Positions 24,938 to 33,585 of a DNA stretch of 64,000 bases are shown here, one piece after another. Every line of letters begins with the position of its first letter. Within the stretch, counting starts at the first letter, position 1. The stretch is taken from contig JAEACG010000005.1 of assembly GCA_016401345.1 (NCBI GenBank), positions 124,001-188,000 of the forward strand. The letters are read 5' to 3'. Source of the stretch: Fictibacillus nanhaiensis (GTDB lineage Bacteria; Bacillota; Bacilli; Bacillales; Fictibacillaceae). The position numbers and the translations under genes are program-made. Under the pieces are notes generated by a model. That model saw nothing but the letters and a program-made list of their open reading frames with translations. It ran no database searches and was not told where the DNA came from.

Positions 24938-24974
24938 TTGGTTAAGTATAATGCGCAACCTATCAGACTGTCAA
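24930..24974 (-). promoter_or_regulatory. Sigma-A promoter and operator of the ArsR/ABC operon
   Basis: On the minus strand the -35 TTGACA is at 24969-24974 and the -10 TATACT at 24945-24950, separated by 18 bp. The inverted repeat TTAACCA-AA-TGGTTAA (24930-24945) spans from the edge of the -10 over the transcription start and the ATG, a typical place for ArsR-type autorepression. Confidence 0.75.
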
Positions 24975-24990
24975 TTTGCACCTGTCCTTT

Positions 24991-25674
24991 CTAACTATAC
25001 GTATACTGAATTTTTACAGAGGCTGTAATCTTATTCTCGCCTGGCTGTATAGGGGTTTCCGCACTTTGTGCATACATTACGGCTTGAAACGGAACAGGTC
25101 TAGGAGGTAAGGATTGAGATACCTCTTGAACGTTGAGAGGTACCGGGCGAAGTGTAACTTGTAATGCCCTTGCCATCGAAATAGCTTTTTGTTGAGCATT
25201 TTGAATTGCTAGTGACAACGCTTGATTATAAAAGGCATCTGGGTTTGAAACTGTGAATTGAATGGACGATACAGAGTTTGCTCCGTTCGCTACCGCTTGA
25301 TCGATTGCCTGCCCTGTTTGCCGAATATCTTTTACCGTGACCTGCAGCTGGTGCTCTACACGATATCCTCTAAATTGTTGCTGTCCATTTTCATAGTTAT
25401 ATTGAGGTTCAATGCGAAAACTAGCTGTTTGAATATCACTTTGAGGAATACCTAATGACATAAGCGTTTGAATAACAGAAGCCGTTTTATCAGCGTTATC
25501 CTTTTGAGCCACACTTAAATTTTGGTTTTCTGTGATGACTCCGATTGTAAGCAGAGCTCGATCTGGCACAGCAGAAACAGAGCCTTCACCCGATACAATT
25601 AGGCGATTCATCATTGTGAGGTCGTCTTGTTGCCTCATTCCTACATTTTGAAAACCTGGATGATTGTAATACAT
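24991..25674 (-). CDS. SIMPL-domain (DUF541) protein
   Basis: The 227-residue protein is one SIMPL domain (about residues 23-225), with the typical RLIVSGEGSVSAVPDRALLTIGV start and a TASFRIEPQYNYENG segment. There is no signal peptide: the N-terminus MYYNHPGFQN is polar, so unlike many family members it looks cytoplasmic. Family function is unclear; members are linked to stress and signalling, and some to oligomeric periplasmic rings. AAAGGAG precedes the ATG by seven bases. It stops 17 bp before the -35 of the downstream ArsR operon and appears to be a separate unit. Confidence 0.82.
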   Translation of the reverse strand: MYYNHPGFQNVGMRQQDDLTMMNRLIVSGEGSVSAVPDRALLTIGVITENQNLSVAQKDNADKTASVIQTLMSLGIPQSDIQTASFRIEPQYNYENGQQQFRGYRVEHQLQVTVKDIRQTGQAIDQAVANGANSVSSIQFTVSNPDAFYNQALSLAIQNAQQKAISMARALQVTLRPVPLNVQEVSQSLPPRPVPFQAVMYAQSAETPIQPGENKITASVKIQYTYS

Positions 25675-25779
25675 ATACAGACTCCTTTCGCTTACTTTTT
25701 ATATTTAAGCTATGAGAGTATATAGGAGAAAAGAAGAGAATATGAAGTGGGCTTTTGTGGAAGTTTTGCTAGGTAAAGA

Positions 25780-25912
25780 TGACTTATGCTCGGTCGTGTG
25801 GTTTTATGATCGTTCACGGGACGGTTATGCTCGGTGACGGACTTTTAAGATCGTTCCCGAAGACTTATGCTCGCTTATAAATCGTTCGCGGCAATTACGC
25901 TCGTTCGCAGCT
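25780..25912. repeat. Degenerate ~20-bp tandem array
   Basis: The motif TTATG(C/A)TCG recurs at 25784, 25804, 25825, 25845 (TTAAGATCG), 25865 and 25895 (TTACGCTCG), alternating with CGTTC-containing stretches; the spacing is mostly 20-21 bp, with one half-unit. It fills the gap between the SIMPL and dipeptidase genes. It is too degenerate and too short-period for CRISPR, and no gene crosses it. Confidence 0.65.
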
Positions 25913-25935
25913 AGCACTACTATCCTTCTCCATAG

Positions 25936-25970
25936 AAAAAAGCTGACATCCCAGGAGAAAGCCAGCCTTT
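25936..25970 (-). terminator. Intrinsic terminator after the dipeptidase gene
   Basis: AAAGGCTGGC pairs with GTCAGCTTTT (two G-U pairs) around a 13-base loop, then a short T run on the minus strand. Confidence 0.75.
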
Positions 25971-25979
25971 CCTTTCAAA

Positions 25980-26909
25980 CTATATTTTAGAAATAAAATT
26001 CATGAAGTTCTGAGAAGCAAATCCTCGGACCTCTTCTTCTGAATAATGTTTTAATAGTTCATTGATTAAGTTTTGAGTCATAGATGCATCTTCTAAACCT
26101 GTAATAAGTTGCGAGATGCCGTCAAAATCAGAGCCGAGCCCAATTTGTTTTACCCCGCCAAGTCCACAAAAATGGTCGATGTGTTTAATTAAGTCACCAA
26201 TACTTGCTGAACCCTCATTCTTCGTAAATGGCGGGTTATACACAACGTGCACGACTCCACCTTTACCGAACATCTCTTTTGCCATCTCATCCGTCAGGTT
26301 ACGCGGGTGGTCACACAGTACGCGTGAATTAGAATGGCTGGCAAGCGGATAATCAGCTATCTCCATCACATCCCAAAATGCGCGATCACATAAATGAGAC
26401 ACATCCGTTAAAATTTTATTTTTATTATTAAATGCTACAATTTCTTTTCCAAACACCGTCAGACCAGCACCACGTGGTTCCTGAGCACCATCCGCTGCAA
26501 GATTTGCGTGATTCCATGTTAGACCGATCAAAAGAACACCGAGTTGATGCAGAATGCTTAACTTCGTAAGATCGTCCCCGATCGCGTCCACTCCTTCAAG
26601 CGTAAGCACTGCTCCAATTTCTCCATCCTTCAATGCTTGAAAGTCATTCCAATTCTTCAAATGCTTCATCTCTGGATTTTTACCAAGAACCTCTTTATAA
26701 AAATAATCCACTTGTTGAAGAGCAGATTGGAACTTTTGATCACTAGGAATAAAGGGCTCAATAAAAACCGCAAAGAACTGAACGTTCACTTTTCCTTTTT
26801 GCAGTCGTTTCTTATTTGTAGCAAGCTGTGGCGCATCCGCATAACTGAGCCTGCCGTCCGTTTCCCATAGTTTCAATAATGCATCGCAATGCAAGTCAAT
26901 GACATTCAT
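25980..26909 (-). CDS. M19-family membrane-type dipeptidase (renal dipeptidase-like)
   Basis: The 309-residue protein shows the binuclear-zinc amidohydrolase set of peptidase M19: HCD (residues 7-9), LEGVD near residue 120, SHLCD and SHSNSR His ligands near 190 and 215, and GSDFDG near 280. It hydrolyses dipeptides, often including D-residue or dehydro forms. No signal peptide is present, so it is cytoplasmic despite the family name. It is transcribed divergently from glnS and has its own terminator. Upstream of the start no strong AGGAGG is visible (GGTGGGATCAAC precedes the ATG). Confidence 0.9.
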   Translation of the reverse strand: MNVIDLHCDALLKLWETDGRLSYADAPQLATNKKRLQKGKVNVQFFAVFIEPFIPSDQKFQSALQQVDYFYKEVLGKNPEMKHLKNWNDFQALKDGEIGAVLTLEGVDAIGDDLTKLSILHQLGVLLIGLTWNHANLAADGAQEPRGAGLTVFGKEIVAFNNKNKILTDVSHLCDRAFWDVMEIADYPLASHSNSRVLCDHPRNLTDEMAKEMFGKGGVVHVVYNPPFTKNEGSASIGDLIKHIDHFCGLGGVKQIGLGSDFDGISQLITGLEDASMTQNLINELLKHYSEEEVRGFASQNFMNFISKI

Positions 26910-26961
26910 GTTGATCCCACCATTTCTTTGATAAATAATCTCCGTATCCCTAAAAGAATAC

Positions 26962-27012
26962 GTTTAGTTGAAATTTATTTTTGTTATAATGTAAAGTATA
27001 TCTTAGTTTACA
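26962..27012 (+). promoter_or_regulatory. glnS promoter with overlapping inverted repeat
   Basis: TATAAT at 26985-26990 is a perfect -10, with only a weak -35 (GTTTAG at 26962-26967, 17-bp spacer). TGTAAA and TTTACA (26990-27012) form an inverted repeat with an 11-base spacer over the start site. The leader before glnS is only about 40 nt, too short for a T-box. Confidence 0.55.
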
Positions 27013-27035
27013 TATAAGGAAAGGCTTGATACGGG

Positions 27036-28697
27036 ATGGAGAATAGTTCTTCTAATTTTATTAAAACAATCATCCAAAACGATCTGGAATCCGGAAAGCA
27101 TAAGAAAATCGTTACTCGTTTTCCTCCAGAACCAAATGGATATCTTCATATTGGACATGCAAAATCAATCGTAATCAATTTTGGACTTGCGGACGAGTTT
27201 GGCGGAGAAACAAATCTGCGCTTTGATGATACGAACCCATTAAAAGAAGACCAAGAATACGTTGATGCGATTAAGAAAGACGTTGAGTGGCTTGGGTTTG
27301 AATGGGAGAACCTTCGCTTTGCTTCCGATTACTTTGAAGAAATGTATGCGCGCGCTGTGCTTTTAATTAAAAAAGGAAAAGCGTATGTGGATGACCTGAC
27401 TGCTGATGAGATTCGTGAGTATCGCGGAACGTTGACAGAGCCAGGTAAAGAAAGTCCTTATCGCAACCGTTCTGTTGAAGAGAACTTAGATCTATTCGAT
27501 CGCATGCGTAAAGGCGAGTTCGAGAACGGTCAAAAAGTACTTCGTGCGAAGATCGACATGAGTTCACCTAACATTAACTTACGTGACCCAGTCATCTATC
27601 GTGTCTCTCACGCAACTCATCACAATACAGGTGATACGTGGTGCATCTATCCGATGTATGCATTTGCTCATCCGATCGAGGATGCGATCGAAGGCGTTAC
27701 ACATTCGCTTTGTACAACAGAATTCGAAGACCAACGTCCTCTTTACAACTGGGTTGTGGAAGAGTGTGAGATGGAAAGCCAACCACAGCAAATCGAATTC
27801 GGCCGCTTAGGATTGACGAATACGGTAATGAGTAAACGTAAGCTTAAGCAGCTTGTTGATGAAGGTTATGTGGATGGATGGGATGATCCACGCATGCCGA
27901 CAATCTCTGGACTGCGCCGTAAAGGGTACACACCTGAGTCAATCGTTGAGTTTGTAAAAGCTGCTGGGGTTTCTAAAGGTTCTGGTGTAACGGACACAGC
28001 GATGCTTGAGCACTTCATCCGTGAAGATCTTAAGGTAAAAGCACCTCGTACGATGGGTATTGTTGATCCATTAAAAGTGGTAATCACAAACTACCCTGAA
28101 GGACAGGTAGAAATGTTAGATGCTGAGATCAACCCAGAAAACCCTGAAATGGGATCACGTCAGATTCCGTTCTCGCGTGAAATTTATATCGAGCGTGAGG
28201 ATTTTATGGAAGATCCTCCGAAAAAGTATTTCCGTCTCTTCCCTGGAAACGAAGTTCGCTTAAAGCATGCTTACTTCATTAAATGCGAAGATTTCATAAA
28301 AGATGAAAACGGTAATGTCGTCGAACTACATTGTACGTATGATGTGGAGACGAAATCCGGCTCAGGTTTTACAGGCCGTAAAGTAAAAGGTACACTTCAC
28401 TGGGTTGAAGCGACACAAGCCGTACCTGCAGAATTCCGTATTTATGAGCCACTCATCTCTGATGAAGATATGGAAAAGGAAGAAGATAGCGAAGGCAAGA
28501 CATTCTTGGATTACGTGAACAAAGATTCTCTTATCGTAAAACAAGGATTTATTGAAGCAAACATGAAGGATGCGAAACCTCAAGATAAGTTCCAGTTCTT
28601 CCGTCATGGCTACTTCAACGTTGATCCGAAGCATACAACTGATGAAAAAATTGTATTTAACGAAATTGTTTCTCTGAAAAGTTCGTTTAAATTATAG
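27036..28697 (+). CDS. glnS: Glutaminyl-tRNA synthetase (GlnRS)
   Basis: The 553-residue class I synthetase charges tRNA-Gln with glutamine. It has the [13 protein letters not shown] form of HIGH (near residue 33), an RFDDTNP motif, and VMSKRKLK as the KMSKS loop near residue 270, then the C-terminal beta-barrel anticodon-binding domains. Length matches E. coli GlnRS (554). Most Bacillaceae lack GlnRS and make Gln-tRNA by misacylation and the GatCAB amidotransferase, so this suggests acquisition by transfer. It is a single-gene unit with its own promoter and terminator. AAGGAAAGG lies 11 bases before the ATG. Confidence 0.96.
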   Translation: MENSSSNFIKTIIQNDLESGKHKKIVTRFPPEPNGYLHIGHAKSIVINFGLADEFGGETNLRFDDTNPLKEDQEYVDAIKKDVEWLGFEWENLRFASDYFEEMYARAVLLIKKGKAYVDDLTADEIREYRGTLTEPGKESPYRNRSVEENLDLFDRMRKGEFENGQKVLRAKIDMSSPNINLRDPVIYRVSHATHHNTGDTWCIYPMYAFAHPIEDAIEGVTHSLCTTEFEDQRPLYNWVVEECEMESQPQQIEFGRLGLTNTVMSKRKLKQLVDEGYVDGWDDPRMPTISGLRRKGYTPESIVEFVKAAGVSKGSGVTDTAMLEHFIREDLKVKAPRTMGIVDPLKVVITNYPEGQVEMLDAEINPENPEMGSRQIPFSREIYIEREDFMEDPPKKYFRLFPGNEVRLKHAYFIKCEDFIKDENGNVVELHCTYDVETKSGSGFTGRKVKGTLHWVEATQAVPAEFRIYEPLISDEDMEKEEDSEGKTFLDYVNKDSLIVKQGFIEANMKDAKPQDKFQFFRHGYFNVDPKHTTDEKIVFNEIVSLKSSFKL

Positions 28698-28703
28698 ACA
28701 CAA

Positions 28704-28736
28704 AAAGAAGGATCCGGCTGGATCCTTCTTTTTTGT
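28704..28736. terminator. Bidirectional terminator between glnS and the convergent gene
   Basis: Perfect 11-bp stem AAGAAGGATCC / GGATCCTTCTT with a GGCT loop; T run on the plus strand and A-rich flank on the other. Confidence 0.9.
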
Positions 28737-28743
28737 TTGTACA

Positions 28744-29547
28744 TTATCTCTTTTTGACTTTGTCTCTTTTTCGAGCTAAAAAGAATCCAACGATAAAAAT
28801 AATTATGCCGAACCAAAGATAGAAAGCAATAAGCCATTCATTAAGATTACCGATAAAGGAATTAATAAAAAGTCCTAAAAAAGCCCCTGCAAACCAAAGC
28901 TTCATAGCCCAACTTGCCGCGGTATACGGCCAACTCTTACCTTCTAACTGATCTAAATAAGAATAATTAAGGCCAATTTGTTCTTCATGACCCATTTGGA
29001 GAAAAGCAGCTTCAACGTTGTATTTTTTACAATTCACAACGATATCATGCCAGCTAAGGGGCAAACAATGATCCTCTGGGTATACCTGTTTCCCATCTGC
29101 TTCACTTAGATAGACAGGCAAGACCTTAGCTCCATCGGGCAATTCAATAAATCTCAGCTGTCCTTCCACTGTTAAAAGGATATTAGCTCCTCCACGCTTT
29201 TTTAATTCTCTAATAGCATATTCTCTCATAAGAAGCTTCATATCATCTTTACGAAGAACTACCATAGATTCATGATTAGGATTGATTAGAAGTAGTTGCT
29301 GTTTATTTCGCAACGTGGTCTTCAACACAGTCAATACATCTGTTCTCTTTGTATTCAAATGAGTTTGAAATGCATGTACCGCTTCCACATCTGTAAAAAC
29401 AACGAGCCCCTCTCCTTCATCTGTTTTTATACGAAGTTCAGATTCAGGAAGTAGAAGATATTTCACTTTTGAAGCTAACTGAGGAAAGGCATGCTTCGGC
29501 TCTAGAGTTCCATCTTTTAACTGGTTAAGTAATAATGCTGGTTCCAT
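28744..29547 (-). CDS. Uncharacterised membrane-anchored protein with SseB-like N-terminus
   Basis: From the ATG at 29545-29547 (AAAGGAT upstream) the protein is 267 residues; a TTG nine codons earlier lies beyond the ribosome site and is less likely. Residues 1-200 are soluble, with two similar alpha/beta segments each resembling an SseB-type fold (LLLPESELRI..GLVVFTDVEAVHAF and LPDGAKVLPVYLSEADGKQV). Two membrane helices follow (about 205-255), and a basic tail ends it. Function unknown; SseB-type domains often occur near specialised secretion genes, but this is weak evidence. Convergent with glnS. Confidence 0.65.
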   Translation of the reverse strand: MEPALLLNQLKDGTLEPKHAFPQLASKVKYLLLPESELRIKTDEGEGLVVFTDVEAVHAFQTHLNTKRTDVLTVLKTTLRNKQQLLLINPNHESMVVLRKDDMKLLMREYAIRELKKRGGANILLTVEGQLRFIELPDGAKVLPVYLSEADGKQVYPEDHCLPLSWHDIVVNCKKYNVEAAFLQMGHEEQIGLNYSYLDQLEGKSWPYTAASWAMKLWFAGAFLGLFINSFIGNLNEWLIAFYLWFGIIIFIVGFFLARKRDKVKKR

Positions 29548-29714
29548 GTAAACCCCATCCTTTAAAATATCCAATTTAATCTTCAGTAATCATAAAAAGG
29601 TCTTCGATTATTATTCAGACTTGAGCTCTAGTTATAATATAATTTAGAACTTTTCATAAGGAATAATGCCGGACTATTAAAAATCTAAGTAACTCTAATA
29701 AAAAATCTTTAAAC

Positions 29715-30125
29715 CTAATTATTATAGAGTATATTAATTTGTGTCTGGCGAGACCTGAAATCTTCCCATTGAATAATTTTTCCCCAATTAAATAAATTCT
29801 CATCTAGCAAACCTTGAGGGTATCCTAACTGTTCACACAACCACTCACCGTGTAAATCTGCATTTGGTTCAACATCCCATTCATTTAAAGCAGGGTCAAA
29901 AACAACCAAATTTACAGAAGTTATTAAACTATTAGCTGATGCTAATCTGACATAAAAATTTTTATTACCCAGCATAACAGGCTTTATAAATCTAACTGAT
30001 TCACCATTAGCAAAGATTTTTATTTCTTCATTCGGAAAGTAATTTATTACCTCAGTAATTTTAGTACTAGGTGAAATTTCAAAACCGTCAATAATAATTA
30101 TTCCATCATTCAAACTTCCTATCAT
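29715..30125 (-). CDS. Hypothetical 136-residue protein, possible second immunity protein
   Basis: A beta-rich soluble protein with a C-terminal segment HGEWLCEQLGYPQGLLDENLF and no signal or membrane helix. GAGG lies nine bases before the ATG. It follows the LXG toxin and its small neighbour after a 182-bp gap, in an AT-rich tract like the toxin tail, and is in the same direction. Polymorphic toxin loci commonly carry extra immunity genes downstream, so an immunity role is plausible. No family is recognised with certainty. Confidence 0.55.
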   Translation of the reverse strand: MIGSLNDGIIIIDGFEISPSTKITEVINYFPNEEIKIFANGESVRFIKPVMLGNKNFYVRLASANSLITSVNLVVFDPALNEWDVEPNADLHGEWLCEQLGYPQGLLDENLFNWGKIIQWEDFRSRQTQINILYNN

Positions 30126-30307
30126 GGCAAATATCCTCTATTTTTCCAAGCTGTATACTTACTAATTTCACTGCTAAATAAAAAGATGGCCTCTAGCAGA
30201 TATCATCTGGTAGAATAAATTTCTTAGAATTCTTTAATTATATATTTCAAAGCTTAAACGGTTCCTTCTTTTCAAAAATATCTCTTGAAATTTTTTTAAG
30301 TTAAGGC

Positions 30308-30559
30308 TTATCTATTTCTTTCTTTTCTATTTTTTCTCATCACTAAGTATTTTAATAATAATTCACATGCATCACTTTCATTTTCAAAGGAATCTATAAT
30401 ATTTATTTCCCCTCTTTCCAAAGATTGATATACCTGCCACTGGTTAGTATCTTTTATTAACCCCATTTCTAATTCACGAATAGGTTTTTCTCCTAAATTA
30501 TAATCATTTTCCTCAATTCCCAAAATTTCAAGTTTGGCTTTTAAATCATTTATATTCAT
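30308..30559 (-). CDS. Small acidic protein, likely immunity to the LXG-TNT toxin
   Basis: The 83-residue protein starts 16 bp after the toxin stop, with GGAGG before its ATG, the classic immunity position. It contains a W-x-VY-x-x-x-ERG pattern (QWQVYQSLERGE) and an F-x-x-E-x-x-AC segment (FENESDACELLLKYL), resembling small proteins that often neighbour polymorphic toxins. It has no signal peptide, consistent with cytosolic neutralisation of an NAD-degrading enzyme. The family match is from memory; the immunity role is inferred from position. Confidence 0.65.
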   Translation of the reverse strand: MNINDLKAKLEILGIEENDYNLGEKPIRELEMGLIKDTNQWQVYQSLERGEINIIDSFENESDACELLLKYLVMRKNRKERNR

Positions 30560-30575
30560 TTCCTATTATCCTCCA

Positions 30576-32702
30576 TTATCTTAACTCTCTTAGAAATCCA
30601 AAATCTTTTAAATACTCTACTGAAATTGGCAAGTTCCATTGTGTTCCTCCTCCTGGTGCACCGAATGCAGAAGCTATTCGTCCTCCAAAAGTCCTGAAAT
30701 TTTCAATATCATATCCATATGCTTTAGCATCCATGTAAAACTCTTCTTTTAATAGCTGATCTGGCCAATTTTCAATTGTACTTTTCAACTCACTAAAGTC
30801 TTTTATTACCTCATATTGATGATATGCATAAGGATTTTCGATATATGGCAATGCTCTCTGTTCAAAGGAATAGCTTTTCCCATTATTTATTGGAGAGGTA
30901 TAAGTTCCATACTCACTTCCATACCTATCAATCTTGTCTCCAACTTTTGGCCCTATTATTTGTTTAATTGCATTACCAAGTTCATCTACTTCATATCCTT
31001 CAGCAGGTGGCCATTTAACTTTCCCAGTATCACTATCAATAATTTTGACATCAGCCAAAACTTGTACGTCTGTTTTTATACCTGCATTGAGTGCTTTATA
31101 AAAAACTTGGATATTAGCTTGAACCTTATCCCTAGGTGTAAGACTAGATTTATTAATATCATTGATTAATGCCTTTACACTTGTGTCATCTAAGGTAGAA
31201 AAATCTATATTCTTTAAAATATCATCTATTTTATTACTACCTGTCCCTGTTTTCTTAGAAGACTGTTGCACCGATTCTCTTACTGTCTTCGTTTCAGAAA
31301 TCACTCTTCTTACTGTATGACCGGTTGATGTTACTAGCTTCTCCACTCGAAAATTTATTGGCATTCTTGTATTTCCAACATTTGTACGAATGGTTTTAAA
31401 AAGATTCTGCGCTTTGCCTACTTGCTGCTTAGTATATTGAGTACTATACGGAAACTTATTTTGCAGCACCTTACCAATATCCATACGATCCAACGCATAC
31501 CCAGCACTACCCACACCTGCAATTGCAAACGCATTAAATAAACTTTGATTTCTTTGCTCTTCTGACAACTCATTTCCGAACATATCTTTACCTGTAAAAT
31601 ACTCGCCGAATCCATTTGCAGATACAAGGCCATAGATACCGTATTCTGCTTTTTGAAGTCTCGTAAGACCTTGAGCTGTTTTATATGAATCGAGCATGTG
31701 ATCGGCAGTATTTGCGGCTTTTACTGTTTTATAAATAGCGGATCCGCCCTTAACCGCTCTTCCAGCCCAACCGATGACCGGTATAAATCCAGCTGCCGCC
31801 ATAGCACCTGCTGTAATACGTTCGGCTTCCGAAAGCTTTCTTCCTGTCACTGGGTCAACACCTGTTGATGCACGGATGGAATCATAATACCCTGTGACTT
31901 CTCCCGTAAAGGTAGAGACCGTATCCCATGCTTTTTCATACCATGGACGGTTCTCCATCTCTTCCATTTCTTTTTGTATCTCTCTTGCTTCTTTTTGTTC
32001 TTTCTTAAAGTTTATGTACTTATCGTTCTCATCTTTTACTTTAGTGATAGCTTTGTATACTTCGCTGTTATGGTAAGCTTCCGCATTAAAATATAAAGGT
32101 GAAATGGTTTCACCTTTACGTGTCGCTTCCATTAATTGAGCAAATAGTGCATAAATATATTGTTCTTGTCCTTGAGACACAGCATATTCATCGGTTAATC
32201 TTTGATCTAACTCATTAACCTTTTCAACCGTTTCTGACCGACGCTTTTCAGCTTTATCCATTTGGTCTTCAAAAGCATCCTTTGAGAACACAGAAAGAGA
32301 GACCAGATCACTGATGTCGCTAAAAATGCGTTGTAGTTCATCCTGTTGATCTGCAACTATATCTTTTGCCATTCTCCCCGCTCGTTCTACGTTCTCTTCT
32401 AAAAATGGAACCTGAACAACCGTATCCCCCGAAAGATCAGCTTCCTCTGTATCACCTGGAATTCCTTTAAAAAATAACAAATTTATATCAATCAATTGTA
32501 TCCATGCATCTACTACATCAATTTGTCCCTGAAAAAAGCCTTTAATGGCTTCAGCTCCTTTACCTTGAAAGTCGCTGTCTTCTGCAATCTTAGCAAGCTC
32601 TGTTCTTAAGGATTGGAACTGCTCTCTTAGTCTTTCATATTGATGGGCTCTTTCTCCAGTTGCAGCATTTAAAGTTGAAGCTTCAAGTACATGACTTCCC
32701 AT
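30576..32702 (-). CDS. LXG polymorphic toxin with C-terminal TNT (NAD+ glycohydrolase-type) domain
   Basis: With the start at the ATG 32700-32702 (GAGGG upstream; the longer frame to 32747 has no usable ribosome site) the protein has 708 residues. Residues 1-220 are an LXG domain (GSHVLEASTLNAATGERAHQY), the type VII export region. A middle part has a pre-toxin-like segment (DSIRASTGVDPVTGRKLS) and GFIPVIGW. Residues 590-708 match the TNT fold: DRYG (R593), QRALP (R616), H628 and PGGGTQW (Q688), the positions used by tuberculosis necrotizing toxin and TelB to hydrolyse NAD+. The operon supplies two helical partners and an immunity candidate. Confidence 0.88.
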   Translation of the reverse strand: MGSHVLEASTLNAATGERAHQYERLREQFQSLRTELAKIAEDSDFQGKGAEAIKGFFQGQIDVVDAWIQLIDINLLFFKGIPGDTEEADLSGDTVVQVPFLEENVERAGRMAKDIVADQQDELQRIFSDISDLVSLSVFSKDAFEDQMDKAEKRRSETVEKVNELDQRLTDEYAVSQGQEQYIYALFAQLMEATRKGETISPLYFNAEAYHNSEVYKAITKVKDENDKYINFKKEQKEAREIQKEMEEMENRPWYEKAWDTVSTFTGEVTGYYDSIRASTGVDPVTGRKLSEAERITAGAMAAAGFIPVIGWAGRAVKGGSAIYKTVKAANTADHMLDSYKTAQGLTRLQKAEYGIYGLVSANGFGEYFTGKDMFGNELSEEQRNQSLFNAFAIAGVGSAGYALDRMDIGKVLQNKFPYSTQYTKQQVGKAQNLFKTIRTNVGNTRMPINFRVEKLVTSTGHTVRRVISETKTVRESVQQSSKKTGTGSNKIDDILKNIDFSTLDDTSVKALINDINKSSLTPRDKVQANIQVFYKALNAGIKTDVQVLADVKIIDSDTGKVKWPPAEGYEVDELGNAIKQIIGPKVGDKIDRYGSEYGTYTSPINNGKSYSFEQRALPYIENPYAYHQYEVIKDFSELKSTIENWPDQLLKEEFYMDAKAYGYDIENFRTFGGRIASAFGAPGGGTQWNLPISVEYLKDFGFLRELR

Positions 32703-32721
32703 TTTCCAGATGCCCTCTTTT

Positions 32722-32991
32722 CTATTTATTTCTAAAGATCGCTTCATCCTGATTCTTTAGAATCTCAATATTTGCTTTTGTATCCTCGATATTTTTTGTT
32801 ACCACATTCATATACTCTAGTATCATCTTATGAAGATTTTCTTCACGCTGCAGAAATTCCTTCGTAAACTGAAGTTCGTTCTTTCCAAGTGCCCCAGCTG
32901 AAGGGCTTGGAAGAGTTAGAGCGTCAAGCGCTTTCTGTGTTTCACCCAATTGTTGAGTAACATCATGAAATTGTAGCTTTATGGTCTGCAT
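32722..32991 (-). CDS. Small helical LXG-partner protein (YwqI/DUF5344-like)
   Basis: This 89-residue, Cys-free, all-helical protein has the look of a WXG100-related partner: two amphipathic helices around a TLPSPSAGALGKNELQF turn. AAAGGAGG lies eight bases before the ATG, which overlaps the previous stop (TAATG). The order partner-partner-LXG toxin matches ywqH-ywqI-ywqJ of B. subtilis and the Lap1/Lap2 chaperone pairs that form a targeting complex with LXG domains. It probably binds the LXG helices for export. Confidence 0.78.
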   Translation of the reverse strand: MQTIKLQFHDVTQQLGETQKALDALTLPSPSAGALGKNELQFTKEFLQREENLHKMILEYMNVVTKNIEDTKANIEILKNQDEAIFRNK

Positions 32992-33419
32992 TAAAAGATC
33001 CTCCTTTTCAGATCATCAATTCGACTTCCTAGTTCCTCAAGAGCATCTTCTCCCTTGTCTAGCAATTGACTCGCCTCATTTGCTAAGCCGCCAATAACAC
33101 TCAAAGATTCTCTCTCTACTTTTAATAGACCAATTACAACACCAATCTTCTGTTGGTAATCCTCATAGTCGTCGTTTACTATTTCTTGCATAATCTTATA
33201 TGCTTCTTCTCTCGATTGATCAAAGGCGTTCGCTCGATTTCCCATCCACAAACTACCAAGCTCTGGTTCTAGTATCTTGCGAATTTCTTGCATACTCGTG
33301 TTCTGTTCTTGATTAATCTCACCTTTAGCTCGCTGCAGCCTAGAGATTTTTTCATCTATGGCCGCGGTGCGACTTGATAAGCTACTATAGATAGCACTTA
33401 AATCATCTGAAAATCCCAC
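32991..33419 (-). CDS. DUF5082/YwqH-like helical LXG-partner protein
   Basis: The GTG at 33417-33419 is the better start (142 residues), because a TTG five codons upstream lies within the GGGAGG ribosome site itself. The protein is helical and coiled-coil rich (IDEKISRLQRAKGEINQEQ), with GSLWMGNRANAFDQSREEA at about residue 60, a WxG-like turn, and a C-terminal ALEELGSRIDDLKRRI helix. B. subtilis YwqH (about 140 residues) is the nearest model. It is the first gene of the toxin operon and likely part of the secretion complex. Confidence 0.8.
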   Translation of the reverse strand: MGFSDDLSAIYSSLSSRTAAIDEKISRLQRAKGEINQEQNTSMQEIRKILEPELGSLWMGNRANAFDQSREEAYKIMQEIVNDDYEDYQQKIGVVIGLLKVERESLSVIGGLANEASQLLDKGEDALEELGSRIDDLKRRIF

Positions 33420-33585
33420 ACCTATACCTCCCAAATAGTCCAGTTACTTATTCATCAGGTCAAAATCCCTATCATTATATAAAAATACCATTAATAGTTA
33501 TAATTTTCCACGTAAAATATACCCTCTTTTCTCCTAAAATAAACCAGTTAAAATAGTACTTTATTCACCTTATTTTATCTCCAAC

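Noticed and set aside
26990-27035. T-box riboswitch before glnS
   Set aside because: The leader is about 40 nt, far too short, and has no T-box sequence or terminator.
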